From Zoogloea oleivorans (GTDB lineage: Bacteria; Pseudomonadota; Gammaproteobacteria; Burkholderiales; Rhodocyclaceae), in assembly GCA_030157785.1 (NCBI GenBank), contig JAOAUC010000008.1:1-64000 (forward strand): a stretch of DNA of 64,000 nt, given 5' to 3'. Of this stretch, positions 23,580-32,571 are shown in pieces. A program made the position numbers and the translations under genes. Numbering within the stretch: position 1 is the first letter of the stretch; each line of letters starts with the position of its first letter. The notes under the pieces were generated by a model. That model was not told where the DNA came from, ran no database searches, and worked only from the letters and a program-made list of their open reading frames with translations.

Positions 23580-25310
23580 TCAGGCTATCCGGAAGCGTCC
23601 CGACAGGTCTTCCAGGGTGTGAGCGAGGGTGGACAGGTCGTCCGCCGCACGGGTAAGGGTGGCGGCGCTGGCCGCGTTGGATTCGGAGGCGCCGGCGATC
23701 CGCTCGACCCGCTGGGCAATATCCCGGGCGGCCGTTGATTGTTCGTTGAGGCCGAGGTTGATGCCTTCCACTGAGGCGAGCACCTGACGGGTGCTGTGCT
23801 GGATGCTGCCGACGGTTCGGCCTGCTTCATCGGCGAGGGTGACGCCGCGGGCGACCCGGCTAACGCCGCTTTCCATGTCGTCGGCGGCACTGCGGGTAGC
23901 GGCCTGGATGCGTTCGATCATCGCGGTGATTTCGGCGGTGGATTTAGTCGTGCGCTCGGCCAGTTTGCGCACCTCGTCAGCCACCACGGCAAAGCCGCGC
24001 CCCGACTCGCCGGCCCGGGCTGCTTCGATGGCGGCATTCAGAGCCAGCAGGTTGGTCTGGTCAGCGATTTCCTTGATGACGCCGACGATCATCGAGATAC
24101 CGCCGGACAGGTTCTCCAGTTCGCGTACCGAGCTCGCCGATACGTTGACCGACTGGGCGATGGAGCGCATTTCGGTTGCCGCATCACCGATCACCCGGGC
24201 GCCGCTGGTGGCCTGCTGGCCGGAGCTTTCCGACAACTGGTGGGATTCGCGGGCATGGTCGCCAATATGGTCGATGGAGACGGACAACTCCTCGACGGCC
24301 GCAGCCATCGCCGCAGCAGATTCAGCCTGGTCTTCTGCCAACTGGTAGGTTTCGCTGGCGGTGCTGCTGAGCTGGCGGGCGCTGGAGAGGAGGGCCTTGA
24401 CCTCGTTACGGATCGAGGCGATCAGTTCGTGGAGGTTGTTGCGCATGACGGCCATGTGGACGATCAGGGTGCCCAGTTCGTCATTGCTGGCAACCGGCAG
24501 GGGCTGGAGCATGTTGCCGGCGGCGATGGCTTCGGCGACGGTCTTGCCACCCGCAATGGACTGACTGAGCCGGCGGGTCAGCAGGACGGTCGCCAGGCCG
24601 GCAAGGGTCAGGCCCGCCGCCATTCCCGAAAACAGTTGCAGGCTTGTCTGGTAGCGCGCCTCAGCCCTGTCTGCTTCGATTTTGCCTGTGCCTTGCGAGG
24701 TGCTCGCCGGGTTCTCATGAAGCGTCCTGAGGGCATCACGGCTGCTGCCGGCGGCATTCAAACCAGCCAGACCGACGATCAGGCACAGGGCCGCAAGGCT
24801 GCCGGTGATCAGGTAAATGCGGGTGATCAGACCTGTTTGCGGTATGAGCCGTCCGAACGCGGCCAACAGGCCGGTGGGCGCGAGCCGTCCTTCGTCGAGG
24901 CGGATGCCCGCGTCGCTGCGCATTCGCGCATACAGTGCCTCGGCGCTGGCGATCTCTTCCGGGCTGGCCTTGGTGCGTACAGACATGTAGCCCGAACCGT
25001 CGGCCAGTGGTGTGGCGGTGGCGCGTACCCAGTAGAAATCGCCGTTCTTGCGCCGGTTCTTGACGATGCCGCTCCACGGTCGGCCACGTCCCAGGCTTGC
25101 CCACATGTCCCTGTAGGCTTCGGGTGGCATGTCCGGATGACGCACGATGTTGTGGGCCTGTCCGAGCAGTTCTTCGCGGGTGAAACCGCTGGCTTCGACG
25201 AATTCGTCGTTGCAGCTGGCGATCAGGCCTTTCCGGTTGGTGCGGCTGATGATCGCGGCCCCGTCCTGAATGGAATACTCGGTACGGGTGACGGGAAGGT
25301 TGCTGCGCAT
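23580..25310 (-). CDS. PAS-containing methyl-accepting chemotaxis protein (Aer-like)
   Basis: The 576-residue receptor has an N-terminal PAS domain (about 10-125, with the Aer-type [28 protein letters not shown] pattern). Two closely spaced membrane helices follow (about 160-190 and 225-250) with little periplasmic sequence between them, then a HAMP-like region and an MCP signalling domain (core [41 protein letters not shown]). This is the Aer architecture, which reports cellular energy or redox state to CheA. The PAS lacks an obvious way to tell FAD from haem by eye. There is no CheBR pentapeptide at the C-terminus. A CRP-like site and another inverted repeat lie upstream. Confidence 0.9.
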   Translation of the reverse strand: MRSNLPVTRTEYSIQDGAAIISRTNRKGLIASCNDEFVEASGFTREELLGQAHNIVRHPDMPPEAYRDMWASLGRGRPWSGIVKNRRKNGDFYWVRATATPLADGSGYMSVRTKASPEEIASAEALYARMRSDAGIRLDEGRLAPTGLLAAFGRLIPQTGLITRIYLITGSLAALCLIVGLAGLNAAGSSRDALRTLHENPASTSQGTGKIEADRAEARYQTSLQLFSGMAAGLTLAGLATVLLTRRLSQSIAGGKTVAEAIAAGNMLQPLPVASNDELGTLIVHMAVMRNNLHELIASIRNEVKALLSSARQLSSTASETYQLAEDQAESAAAMAAAVEELSVSIDHIGDHARESHQLSESSGQQATSGARVIGDAATEMRSIAQSVNVSASSVRELENLSGGISMIVGVIKEIADQTNLLALNAAIEAARAGESGRGFAVVADEVRKLAERTTKSTAEITAMIERIQAATRSAADDMESGVSRVARGVTLADEAGRTVGSIQHSTRQVLASVEGINLGLNEQSTAARDIAQRVERIAGASESNAASAATLTRAADDLSTLAHTLEDLSGRFRIA

Positions 25311-25332
25311 GACGGGCTCCGGGGCATGGACT

Positions 25333-25353
25333 TGACCGTGTGTTTAACGGTCA
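25333..25353. promoter_or_regulatory. Inverted repeat upstream of the Aer-like receptor
   Basis: TGACCGT and ACGGTCA form perfect seven-base arms with a seven-base spacer, starting 23 bases before the receptor start codon. There is no T-run, so an operator or leader hairpin is more likely than a terminator. Confidence 0.4.
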
Positions 25354-25387
25354 GGGGGCGAGCTCCTGAAGGGCACGCCAGATGCCG

Positions 25388-25403
25388 AGTGACTTTTGTC
25401 ACA
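25388..25403. promoter_or_regulatory. CRP/Vfr-like site upstream of the Aer-like receptor
   Basis: On the minus strand, TGTGACAAAAGTCACT matches TGTGA-N6-TCACA at nine of ten positions. It lies about 80 bases upstream of the receptor start and 30 bases after the end of the BamE-like gene. Confidence 0.4.
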
Positions 25404-25432
25404 GGCCCCGCTGCCTGAAATGGGTATGCCTT

Positions 25433-25915
25433 TCAGCCGCGTATTTCGTTGCTGCGGCTGGTGCCGGTAACTTTGCCATCCATGTCGAAATGGATGTTGA
25501 AAAACACCGCGGCGTTGAATTCGGGCGGCAGGCGCCAGTCCCAGACTTCTTCCTTTTTCATCGCAAAACTCTGAACAGAGCGCGGCTTGCCGAGCAGGCG
25601 GCGCACCTGGTCTTTCGTCCAGCCCGCCTGCACGCGGGCGAAGTTCTGCGGGGTGAGCACGTTTTCGAGGCTTTTCAGGATGTTATCCGGGCCAATGGTA
25701 GCCATGAAGCACTCGGTGCCTTCAGGTTGGCGGGTGTACTCCCAGGTCACGCTGCCGTCGTCGTTGCGCCATTCGATGCCGGGCTTGCCGAGCTTGTCGC
25801 GTACGTCGTAACCGGTGGAGACGCCGGGTTTCAGGTCTTGCATCGTGACCGTGTCGCAGCCGATCAGGCCGATGGCCGCCAGGGCACCAAGAAAAAGGGA
25901 CAACAGTCTGTGCAT
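25433..25915 (-). CDS. BamE/SmpA-like outer-membrane lipoprotein
   Basis: The ATG at 25915 gives a lipoprotein signal (MHRLLSLFLGALAAIGLIGC) with lipid-accepting Cys21, and 160 residues in all. The mature part has two repeats related to the SmpA/OmlA fold, each with a GxP motif (LKPGVSTGYDVRDKLGKPGIEW and VQAGWTKDQVRRLLGKPRSVQ). BamE itself helps assemble outer-membrane proteins, but is shorter with one such repeat; this is a paralogue or relative. It stands alone, divergent from the amino acid transporter genes. Confidence 0.75.
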   Translation of the reverse strand: MHRLLSLFLGALAAIGLIGCDTVTMQDLKPGVSTGYDVRDKLGKPGIEWRNDDGSVTWEYTRQPEGTECFMATIGPDNILKSLENVLTPQNFARVQAGWTKDQVRRLLGKPRSVQSFAMKKEEVWDWRLPPEFNAAVFFNIHFDMDGKVTGTSRSNEIRG

Positions 25916-26016
25916 CGGGTGAGCCTCCGGATACCGCCCGTATCCCGCCAAAGGCGCCGGGCTTGGTTACAATCCCTGTCATTCTGGCATGAAGCCCCAT
26001 TGCGGAGGATGAACAG

Positions 26017-27141
26017 GTGAAACGCAGCGTGATGATGCTGGCCCTGGCCGGTGTGACGGTGACGGGCAGTGCCGCGGCCCTGGCCGATGTGGTCGTGAAG
26101 ATCGGTTTTGCCGGCCCGCTGACCGGACCGATTGCCCACGTGGGCAAGGATGAACAGTACGGCGCCCAGCTGGCCCTCGATGATGCCAACGCAAAGGGCC
26201 TCAGCCTGGGCGGCCAGAAGGTGAAGTTTGAACTGATGGCCGAGGACGACCAGGCCGATCCACGCACCGCCACCACCGTCGCCCAGCGCCTTGCCGATGC
26301 CGGCGTGAAGGGCGTGGTGGGCCACGTGACATCCGGTGCCGCGATTCCGGCCTCGCGCATTTACGAGCAGGCCGGCATTCCGGCCATAACGCCGTCGTCC
26401 ACCAGTCCCGCGCTCACCCGGCAGCGCTACAAGACCACCTACCGCGTCATCGCCAACGACCTGCAGCAGGGCGCGGCAATGGCGAAGTTCGCCACCGAGG
26501 TGCTCAAGGCGAAGCGCATTGCCGTCATCGACGATCGCACTGCCTACGGGCAGGGGCTTGCCGATGCGGTGGTGGGCAGCCTCAAGCGTCTTGGTGTGAC
26601 GCCGGTTGGGCGGGAGTTCACCACCGACAAGTCCACCGACTTTGCGGCTATCCTCACAAAACTCAAGGGCGCCCAGCCCGACGCCATCTTCTACGGCGGC
26701 ATGGATGCCCAGGGCGCGCCGGTTCTCAAGCAGATGAAGCAGCTCGGCATCACGGCCAAATACCTGGGCGGTGACGGCGCCTGCACTGCCGAGATGATCA
26801 AGATCGCCGGCCCGGCCATGAGCCCGGACGTGTATTGCACCCAGGCGGGTATCCCGATGGACAAGATGCCCGGCGGCAAGGATTTCAACGAACGCTTCAA
26901 GAAGCGCTTCGGCGTGCCCGTGCAGCTTTATGCTCCGTACAGCTACGACGCTGCCAGCGCGCTCATCGAAGCCATGAAGCTGGCCAACTCTGCCGAGCCG
27001 GCCAAATACCTGCCGCAGCTCCAGAAAGTCGCTTTCAAGGGCGTCACCGGCAATATCTCCTTCGATGCCAGCGGCGACAGCCGCGAGGGTGGCGTCACGC
27101 TCTACCAGTTCAACAGCGGTAAATGGGAAGCCCGGCCGTGA
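26017..27141 (+). CDS. livK: Branched-chain amino acid ABC transporter, periplasmic binding protein (first copy)
   Basis: The GTG start has a GGAGG site 8 bases upstream and gives a signal peptide (VKRSVMMLALAGVTVTGSAAALA) and 374 residues. Family blocks include KIGFAGPLTGPIAHVGKDEQYG, EDDQADPRTATTVAQRL, VIDDRTAYGQG and ASALIEAMKLAN, typical of LivJ/LivK type I periplasmic proteins. It is highly similar to the next gene, consistent with duplication. Base composition and codon use match the transporter genes downstream. Confidence 0.9.
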   Translation: MKRSVMMLALAGVTVTGSAAALADVVVKIGFAGPLTGPIAHVGKDEQYGAQLALDDANAKGLSLGGQKVKFELMAEDDQADPRTATTVAQRLADAGVKGVVGHVTSGAAIPASRIYEQAGIPAITPSSTSPALTRQRYKTTYRVIANDLQQGAAMAKFATEVLKAKRIAVIDDRTAYGQGLADAVVGSLKRLGVTPVGREFTTDKSTDFAAILTKLKGAQPDAIFYGGMDAQGAPVLKQMKQLGITAKYLGGDGACTAEMIKIAGPAMSPDVYCTQAGIPMDKMPGGKDFNERFKKRFGVPVQLYAPYSYDAASALIEAMKLANSAEPAKYLPQLQKVAFKGVTGNISFDASGDSREGGVTLYQFNSGKWEARP

Positions 27142-27197
27142 CCGGCCCCGAAGTTGCTAGACAGCCTTGTTCCGTACCAATCAGAGGAGAAAACCGC

Positions 27198-28310
27198 ATG
27201 AAACACACCCTTGTCGCCCTCGCCGTGCTCGGTCTTGGTGCATCGGCCGTCCAGGCCCAGGAAGTCGTCAAGCTCGGCACCGCCGCGCCCCTTACCGGCA
27301 CCCAGTCGCACCTGGGCAAGGACATCGAGAATGGCGTACGCCTGGCCATCGAGGAATACAACGCCAAGGGCGTGACCCTCGGCGGCAAGAAGGTGAAGTT
27401 TGAAGTGCAGGCCGAGGACGATCAGGCCGACCCGAAGACCGCCACCACCGTGGCCCAGCGTCTGGTGGACAGCGGCGTCAAGGGGGTTATCGGGCACCTC
27501 AATTCCGGTGCTTCGATTCCGGCCTCGCGCATTTACAACGAGGGCGGCATTCCGCAGGTTTCCCCGGCGTCCACCAACCCCAAACTGACCCAGCAGAACT
27601 TCAAGGCCACCTTCCGCACCATCGCCAACGATGTGCAGCAGGGCCTGGCCATCGGCAAGTACGCAGCCACCAAGCTTGGCACCAAGATCGCCCTCATCGA
27701 TGACCGCACGGCCTACGGCCAGGGTCTGGCCGACGAAGTGGAAAAGGCCGTCAAGGCCAGCGGCGGCAAGCTGGTTGCGCGCGAATTCACCAGCGACAAG
27801 GCCACCGACTTCCTGTCCATCCTGACCCGTATCAAGGCCCAGAGCCCCGACGTGATCGTCTACAGCGGCATGGACACCCAGGCCGGCCCGATGCTCAAGC
27901 AGATCAAGCAGCTCGGCCTCAACGTCAAGTTCATCACCGGCGACGGCGGCTGTACCGGCGAAGTGATCAAGCTGGCTGGCGACGCCATCACCGGCAACAC
28001 CTTCTGCACCCAGCCCGGCTTGCCCCTCGACAAGATGCCCGGCGGCAAGAACTTCAACGAGCGCTTCAAGAAGCGCTTCAATGCCGACGTGCAGATCTAC
28101 GCCCCCTACGCCTACGACGCCACCTCGGCCATCATCGAAGCCATGAAGGCCGCCAACAGCAGCGACCCGGCCAAGTACGCGGCGTCGATTGGCAAGGTGA
28201 ACTTCCCCGGCGTGATCGGCACCGTGGCCTTCGACGCCAAGGGCGACATCAAGGACGGCGCGGTCACCGTGTACCAGTTCAAGGCTGGCAAGTGGGAAGC
28301 CGCCCAGTAA
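27198..28310 (+). CDS. livJ: Branched-chain amino acid ABC transporter, periplasmic binding protein (second copy)
   Basis: The ATG at 27198 is preceded by AGAGGAG and yields a signal peptide (MKHTLVALAVLGLGASAVQA) and 370 residues. It is a close paralogue of the previous gene: shared segments include EDDQADP.TATTVAQRL, DDRTAYGQGLAD and MPGGK.FNERFKKRF. Sequence divergence is mainly around the ligand cleft, so the two may bind different amino acids (Leu/Ile/Val against amides or others). It lies 87 bases before livH with a 16-base palindrome between. Confidence 0.92.
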   Translation: MKHTLVALAVLGLGASAVQAQEVVKLGTAAPLTGTQSHLGKDIENGVRLAIEEYNAKGVTLGGKKVKFEVQAEDDQADPKTATTVAQRLVDSGVKGVIGHLNSGASIPASRIYNEGGIPQVSPASTNPKLTQQNFKATFRTIANDVQQGLAIGKYAATKLGTKIALIDDRTAYGQGLADEVEKAVKASGGKLVAREFTSDKATDFLSILTRIKAQSPDVIVYSGMDTQAGPMLKQIKQLGLNVKFITGDGGCTGEVIKLAGDAITGNTFCTQPGLPLDKMPGGKNFNERFKKRFNADVQIYAPYAYDATSAIIEAMKAANSSDPAKYAASIGKVNFPGVIGTVAFDAKGDIKDGAVTVYQFKAGKWEAAQ

Positions 28311-28327
28311 AACGTCGCTAATCGTGT

Positions 28328-28343
28328 AGGGGCAATTGCCCCT
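28328..28343. repeat. Perfect 16-base palindrome between livJ and livH
   Basis: AGGGGCAATTGCCCCT is perfectly self-complementary and lies 18 bases after the livJ stop. It has no loop and no T-run, so a classical terminator is unlikely; a regulator site or an RNA element that makes livJ more abundant than livHMGF are options. Confidence 0.45.
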
Positions 28344-28396
28344 GCCGCCGCCCCACTGTTCTTTACCCGTTCTCCCACCCTCTCCGGGTCGCATCG

Positions 28397-29329
28397 ATGG
28401 AAACCCTTCTCCAACAAACCGTAAACGGCCTCGTCGTGGGCAGCGTGTATGCGCTGGTCGCCCTCGGCTACACGATGGTCTACGGCATTCTCGGGCTGAT
28501 CAACTTCGCCCACGGCGACGTGCTGATGATCGGCGCGCTGGTCGCCCTCGAGGCGATCCGCCTGATCCAGCTCTACGCGCCCGACCTCGGGCTGATTCCC
28601 ACGCTGCTCGGCGGCCTGGGCGTGTCGGTCATTGTCTGCATGGCCCTCGGCTACACCATCGAACGCACCGCCTATCGTCGCCTGCGCAATGCGCCGCGGC
28701 TGGCGCCGCTGATCACTGCCATCGGCGTGTCCTTCTTGCTCCAGACTCTCGCCATGATCATCTGGGGGCGCAACTACCACACCTTCCCGCAGCTGGTTTC
28801 CACCACACCGCTCGAACCGGTGGCCGGTGTTTTCATCACCCCGGTGCAGATCGCCATTCTGGTGGTGTCCGCCACGTTGATGGTGGCCCTGCTGCTGCTG
28901 GTGAACAAAACCCGCCTCGGCCGCGCCATGCGCGCCACCGCCGAGAACCACAAGGTGGCCAGCCTGATGGGCGTGGACACCAACAAGATCATCGCCGCCA
29001 CCTTCATCATCGGCTCGGCGCTGGCCGCCGTGGCCGGCGTGATGTTTTCGTCGAACTACGGCATCGCCCACTACGCCATGGGCTTCATGCCCGGCCTCAA
29101 GGCTTTTACCGCGGCGGTGCTGGGCGGCATCGGCAACCTCGGCGGGGCGATGCTCGGCGGGCTGCTGCTCGGGCTGGTGGAATCCATCGGCGCCGGTTAC
29201 ATCGAGGACATGAGCTTCGGCTTCCTCAACTCCAGCTACCAGGACATCTTCGCCTTCGTCATCCTCGGCATCGTGCTCATCTTCCGGCCTACCGGCCTGC
29301 TGGGCGAGCGGGTGGCGGACCGGGCTTGA
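28397..29329 (+). CDS. livH: Branched-chain amino acid ABC transporter permease LivH
   Basis: The 310-residue inner-membrane protein has about eight membrane helices and LivH motifs (VVGSVYALVALGYTMVYGILGLINFAHGD, RAMRATAENHKVASLMGVDTNKIIAATFIIGSALAAVAG, GGIGNLGGAMLGGLLLGL). It forms half of the translocation path with LivM. The gene lies 10 bases before livM in a compact operon with livGF. Confidence 0.95.
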   Translation: METLLQQTVNGLVVGSVYALVALGYTMVYGILGLINFAHGDVLMIGALVALEAIRLIQLYAPDLGLIPTLLGGLGVSVIVCMALGYTIERTAYRRLRNAPRLAPLITAIGVSFLLQTLAMIIWGRNYHTFPQLVSTTPLEPVAGVFITPVQIAILVVSATLMVALLLLVNKTRLGRAMRATAENHKVASLMGVDTNKIIAATFIIGSALAAVAGVMFSSNYGIAHYAMGFMPGLKAFTAAVLGGIGNLGGAMLGGLLLGLVESIGAGYIEDMSFGFLNSSYQDIFAFVILGIVLIFRPTGLLGERVADRA

Positions 29330-29339
29330 GGACACTTTC

Positions 29340-30452
29340 ATGAACCAACTCGCTCTCGCCATTCCGTGGCTCGGCAAGCGCAACCCGGCGGCAGCCCGCT
29401 GGGTGGTGATTGCCCTGGCCCTTGCTGCGCCGTTGATTGCCGTGCTGTTCGGCAAAACGTGGGTGCGCATCCTCGATTTTGCGATGCTCTACGTGATGCT
29501 CGCCATCGGCCTCAACCTGGTGGTGGGCTTCGCCGGTCTGCTCGACCTGGGCTACATCGCCTTCTACGCGGTGGGCGCCTACACCTTCGCCTTCCTCGCT
29601 TCGCCGCACTTTGACATCCACCTGCCCTTCTGGCTGGCCTTGCCGGCGGGGGCCGCGTTTGCCGCGCTGGCCGGGATCATCCTCGGCCTGCCCACGCTGC
29701 GCCTGCGTGGTGACTACCTGGCCATCGTCACGCTGGGCTTCGGCGAGATCGTGCGCATCTTCCTCAACAACCTGAACCACCCGATCAACATCACCAACGG
29801 GCCGCAGGGCATCAACATGGTCGACCCACTGGTGCTCTTCGGCTGGGACATCTCCCAGGGGCTGCAGATTGGCGAGTCCTTCAAGATCAACTCGCTGTTC
29901 CTGTACTACTACGTCTTTCTCGCCTTCGTGGTGCTGTCGATCATCCTCGTCCAGCGCCTGCAGATTTCCCGCATCGGGCGGGCCTGGGCGGCGATTCGTG
30001 ACGACGAGCTGGCGGCCAAGGCGATCGGTATCAACACCCGCAACATGAAGCTGCTGGCCTTCTCGCTGGGGGCCACCTTTGGTGGCGTGTCCGGCGGGCT
30101 GTTCGCGGCCTTCCAGGGCTTCGTGTCGCCCGAGAGTTTTTCGCTGATGGAATCCATCGCCGTGCTGACGATGATCGTCTTTGGCGGCATGGGCAACCTG
30201 GCCGGCGTCATCGTCGGCGCGTTGGCCCTCACTGCGCTGCCGGAAATCCTGCGCTACGTGGCGGTGCCGGTGCAGCAGGCGCTGTTCGACCGGGTCATCC
30301 TCGACCCGGAAGTGCTGCGCATGCTGCTGCTGTCACTGGCGATGATCTTCATGATGCTGCTGCGCCCGTCGGGGCTGATTCCCGCTTACAGCCGCTATTC
30401 GCGTCCTGAACTGGTGGTCGGCAAGCAAAGCAGCGGGGAGGTCGCCAAGTGA
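29340..30452 (+). CDS. livM: Branched-chain amino acid ABC transporter permease LivM
   Basis: The 370-residue permease has nine or ten membrane helices and LivM signatures (LNLVVGFAGLLDLGYIAFYAVGAY, GLPTLRLRGDYLAIVTLGFGEI, GRAWAAIRDDELAAKAIGIN). It pairs with LivH. Its stop overlaps the livG start (GTGA), which couples their translation. Confidence 0.95.
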   Translation: MNQLALAIPWLGKRNPAAARWVVIALALAAPLIAVLFGKTWVRILDFAMLYVMLAIGLNLVVGFAGLLDLGYIAFYAVGAYTFAFLASPHFDIHLPFWLALPAGAAFAALAGIILGLPTLRLRGDYLAIVTLGFGEIVRIFLNNLNHPINITNGPQGINMVDPLVLFGWDISQGLQIGESFKINSLFLYYYVFLAFVVLSIILVQRLQISRIGRAWAAIRDDELAAKAIGINTRNMKLLAFSLGATFGGVSGGLFAAFQGFVSPESFSLMESIAVLTMIVFGGMGNLAGVIVGALALTALPEILRYVAVPVQQALFDRVILDPEVLRMLLLSLAMIFMMLLRPSGLIPAYSRYSRPELVVGKQSSGEVAK

Positions 30453-31234
30453 TCACGCTCCTCGAGGCCCGCGGCATCGGCAAGCGCTTCGGCGGCCTCA
30501 CGGCCTTGTCCGACGTATCGCTGACCATCCGCAAGGGCGAGATCTACGGCCTCATCGGCCCCAATGGCGCCGGCAAGACGACCTTCTTCAACGTGCTCAC
30601 CGGCGCCTACACGGCCGAGGAGGGCGAGATCGTCTTCAACGGCAGCGAACTGCCCGCCGGCAAACCGCACCTCGTCGTCGAGGCCGGCATCGCCCGAACC
30701 TTTCAGAACATCCGCCTGTTCCGCGAAATGACCGCCCTCGAAAACGTGATGGCCGGCCACCACATCCGCTCCCGCGCCAATCCCTTCGCGATCCTGCTGC
30801 AGACCAAACACGCGAAGGAAGAGGAGCGCCTGATCACCGAGCGTGCCTTCGAACTGCTGCGTTACGTGGGCATCGAGCGCTTTGCCGATACCGTGTCGAA
30901 GAACCTTTCCTACGGCGACCAGCGCCGCCTCGAGATCGCCCGCGCGCTGGCCACCGAGCCGCAGCTGCTGGCCCTCGACGAACCCGCCGCTGGCATGAAC
31001 GCCACCGAAACCGCCAAGCTGCGCGAACTGGTCCAGACCATCCGCCACGACGGTGTCACCGTGCTGCTCATCGAGCACGATGTGAAGCTGGTGATGGGTC
31101 TGTGCGACCGGCTGGCCGTGCTCGACTTCGGCAAGAAGATCGCCGAGGACGTGCCCGCCATGGTGCAGAAGAACGACGCCGTGATTTCCGCCTACCTGGG
31201 CGGTGGCACCCACAAGGTCGGAGCTGCCGCATGA
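30449..31234 (+). CDS. livG: Branched-chain amino acid ABC transporter ATPase LivG
   Basis: The 261-residue ATPase has Walker A GPNGAGKTT, signature LSYGDQRRLEIARAL, Walker B LLALDEPAAGMN and the H-loop His in LIEHD. LSYGDQ in place of LSGGQ is normal for LivG. The GTG start and ATG of livF both overlap neighbouring stops, so livM, livG and livF are coupled. Confidence 0.95.
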   Translation: MITLLEARGIGKRFGGLTALSDVSLTIRKGEIYGLIGPNGAGKTTFFNVLTGAYTAEEGEIVFNGSELPAGKPHLVVEAGIARTFQNIRLFREMTALENVMAGHHIRSRANPFAILLQTKHAKEEERLITERAFELLRYVGIERFADTVSKNLSYGDQRRLEIARALATEPQLLALDEPAAGMNATETAKLRELVQTIRHDGVTVLLIEHDVKLVMGLCDRLAVLDFGKKIAEDVPAMVQKNDAVISAYLGGGTHKVGAAA

Positions 31235-31950
31235 GTGCTACGCCATTGCTGCAACTGCGCGATACCAAGATTTCCTACGGTGCCATCGAGGCCGTAAAGG
31301 GCATCAGCCTGGAACTGGCCAAGGGCGAACTGGTGTCGCTGATCGGGGCCAACGGCGCCGGCAAGACCACTACCTTGAACGCCATCGCCGGCCTTCTGCC
31401 GGTGGCTGACGGCGAGATTCTTTACGACGGCACGAAGATCAACACCCTGCCGGCCCACAAGCGCCTGCGCCAGGGCCTGGCCCTGGTGCCGGAAGGGCGC
31501 GGCATCTTCACGCGCCTGACGGTCGAGGAGAACCTGCGCATGGGCGCCTATTGCCGGCGCGACACCGACGCCATCGAGGCCGACATGGAGCGTGTGTTCA
31601 CCATGCTGCCGCGGGTCAGGGAGCGCCTGCAGCAGGTGGCCGGCACCCTGTCGGGCGGCGAACAGCAGATGGTCGCCATCGGCCGGGCACTGCTGTCGCG
31701 GCCGCGCCTCTTGCTGCTCGACGAGCCGTCGATGGGGCTGGCGCCGCTGGTGGTCGAGAAGATCTTCGAGGTCATCCGCTCGGTGGCGGCCGAGGGCGTC
31801 ACCATCTTGTTGGTCGAGCAGAACGCCAACCTGGCGCTGGAGTTCTCGCAGCGGGCCTACGTGATGGAGTCGGGCCGGATCACCCTGACCGGCTCCGGCG
31901 CCGACCTGCTGGCCGACCCGAAGGTGCGGGCGGCCTACCTGGGTGAGTGA
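31231..31950 (+). CDS. livF: Branched-chain amino acid ABC transporter ATPase LivF
   Basis: The ATG overlaps the livG stop (ATGA), giving 239 residues. It has Walker A GANGAGKTT, the LivF-typical LVPEGRGIFTRLTVEENLRMG, signature LSGGEQQMVAIGRAL, Walker B LLLLDEPSMGLAP and H-loop position LLVEQN, where Glu-Gln replaces the His found in many ATPases, as in other LivF proteins. It is the last gene of the operon. Confidence 0.95.
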   Translation: MSATPLLQLRDTKISYGAIEAVKGISLELAKGELVSLIGANGAGKTTTLNAIAGLLPVADGEILYDGTKINTLPAHKRLRQGLALVPEGRGIFTRLTVEENLRMGAYCRRDTDAIEADMERVFTMLPRVRERLQQVAGTLSGGEQQMVAIGRALLSRPRLLLLDEPSMGLAPLVVEKIFEVIRSVAAEGVTILLVEQNANLALEFSQRAYVMESGRITLTGSGADLLADPKVRAAYLGE

Positions 31951-32014
31951 TGGCGGGGCTGACGAATGGCGCGTCGGCGTCTAGTCTGGAAAGGTAGCCA
32001 GAAGGGTTCGCCGC

Positions 32015-32548
32015 ATGTCCGTTTCCTCCGTCTCCTCGTCCACCGCTTACAGCGTCAGCCCGGCGTCGCCCAGACGCCCGGGGGCGGCTGCTCAGGATGC
32101 GGCGCTCAGCGAGGCCGATCAGCGGGCGATCACCGAGCTAAAAAAGCGCGACCGCGAGGTGCGTGCCCACGAGCTGGCCCACGTGGCCGCCGGTGCCGGC
32201 CTCGTCACCCACGGGGCGAGTTACAGCTACCAGACTGGCCCTGACGGTCAGCGCTATGCGGTCGGCGGCGAAGTCGGAATCGACGTGTCGAAGGCCCGCA
32301 CGCCGGAAGAAACCGTCGCCAAGGCCCAGCAGATCCAGGCCGCCGCATTGGCCCCGGCCGACCCTTCCGGCCCGGATCGCCAGATCGCCGCCCATGCCGG
32401 GCAGATGGCGATGGAGGCGCGCATGGAAATGGCCTCCCAGACATCCTCCGAGGGCGCGCAGGCGGGCAAGGTCGAATTCGCCTACGGTGCGGTGGCCCAG
32501 GCCGGCGGCGCGCCGGATGCGGGCAATCAGGTCAATACCTACGCTTGA
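32015..32548 (+). CDS. SprA-related putative metalloprotease (CJM1_0395 family)
   Basis: The 177-residue protein matches the SprA family: KKRDREVRAHELAHVAAGA, with the zinc-type His52-Glu-Leu-Ala-His56, followed by SYSYQTGPDGQRYAVGGEVGID. The gene has no signal peptide, and the last 60 residues are Ala/Gln-rich and variable. Family members are predicted metalloproteases with no defined substrate. It ends 24 bases before the convergent HlyD gene, at the edge of the lower-GC secretion island. Confidence 0.8.
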   Translation: MSVSSVSSSTAYSVSPASPRRPGAAAQDAALSEADQRAITELKKRDREVRAHELAHVAAGAGLVTHGASYSYQTGPDGQRYAVGGEVGIDVSKARTPEETVAKAQQIQAAALAPADPSGPDRQIAAHAGQMAMEARMEMASQTSSEGAQAGKVEFAYGAVAQAGGAPDAGNQVNTYA

Positions 32549-32571
32549 CGCTCGGTGTGCTGTTTTTGAAG

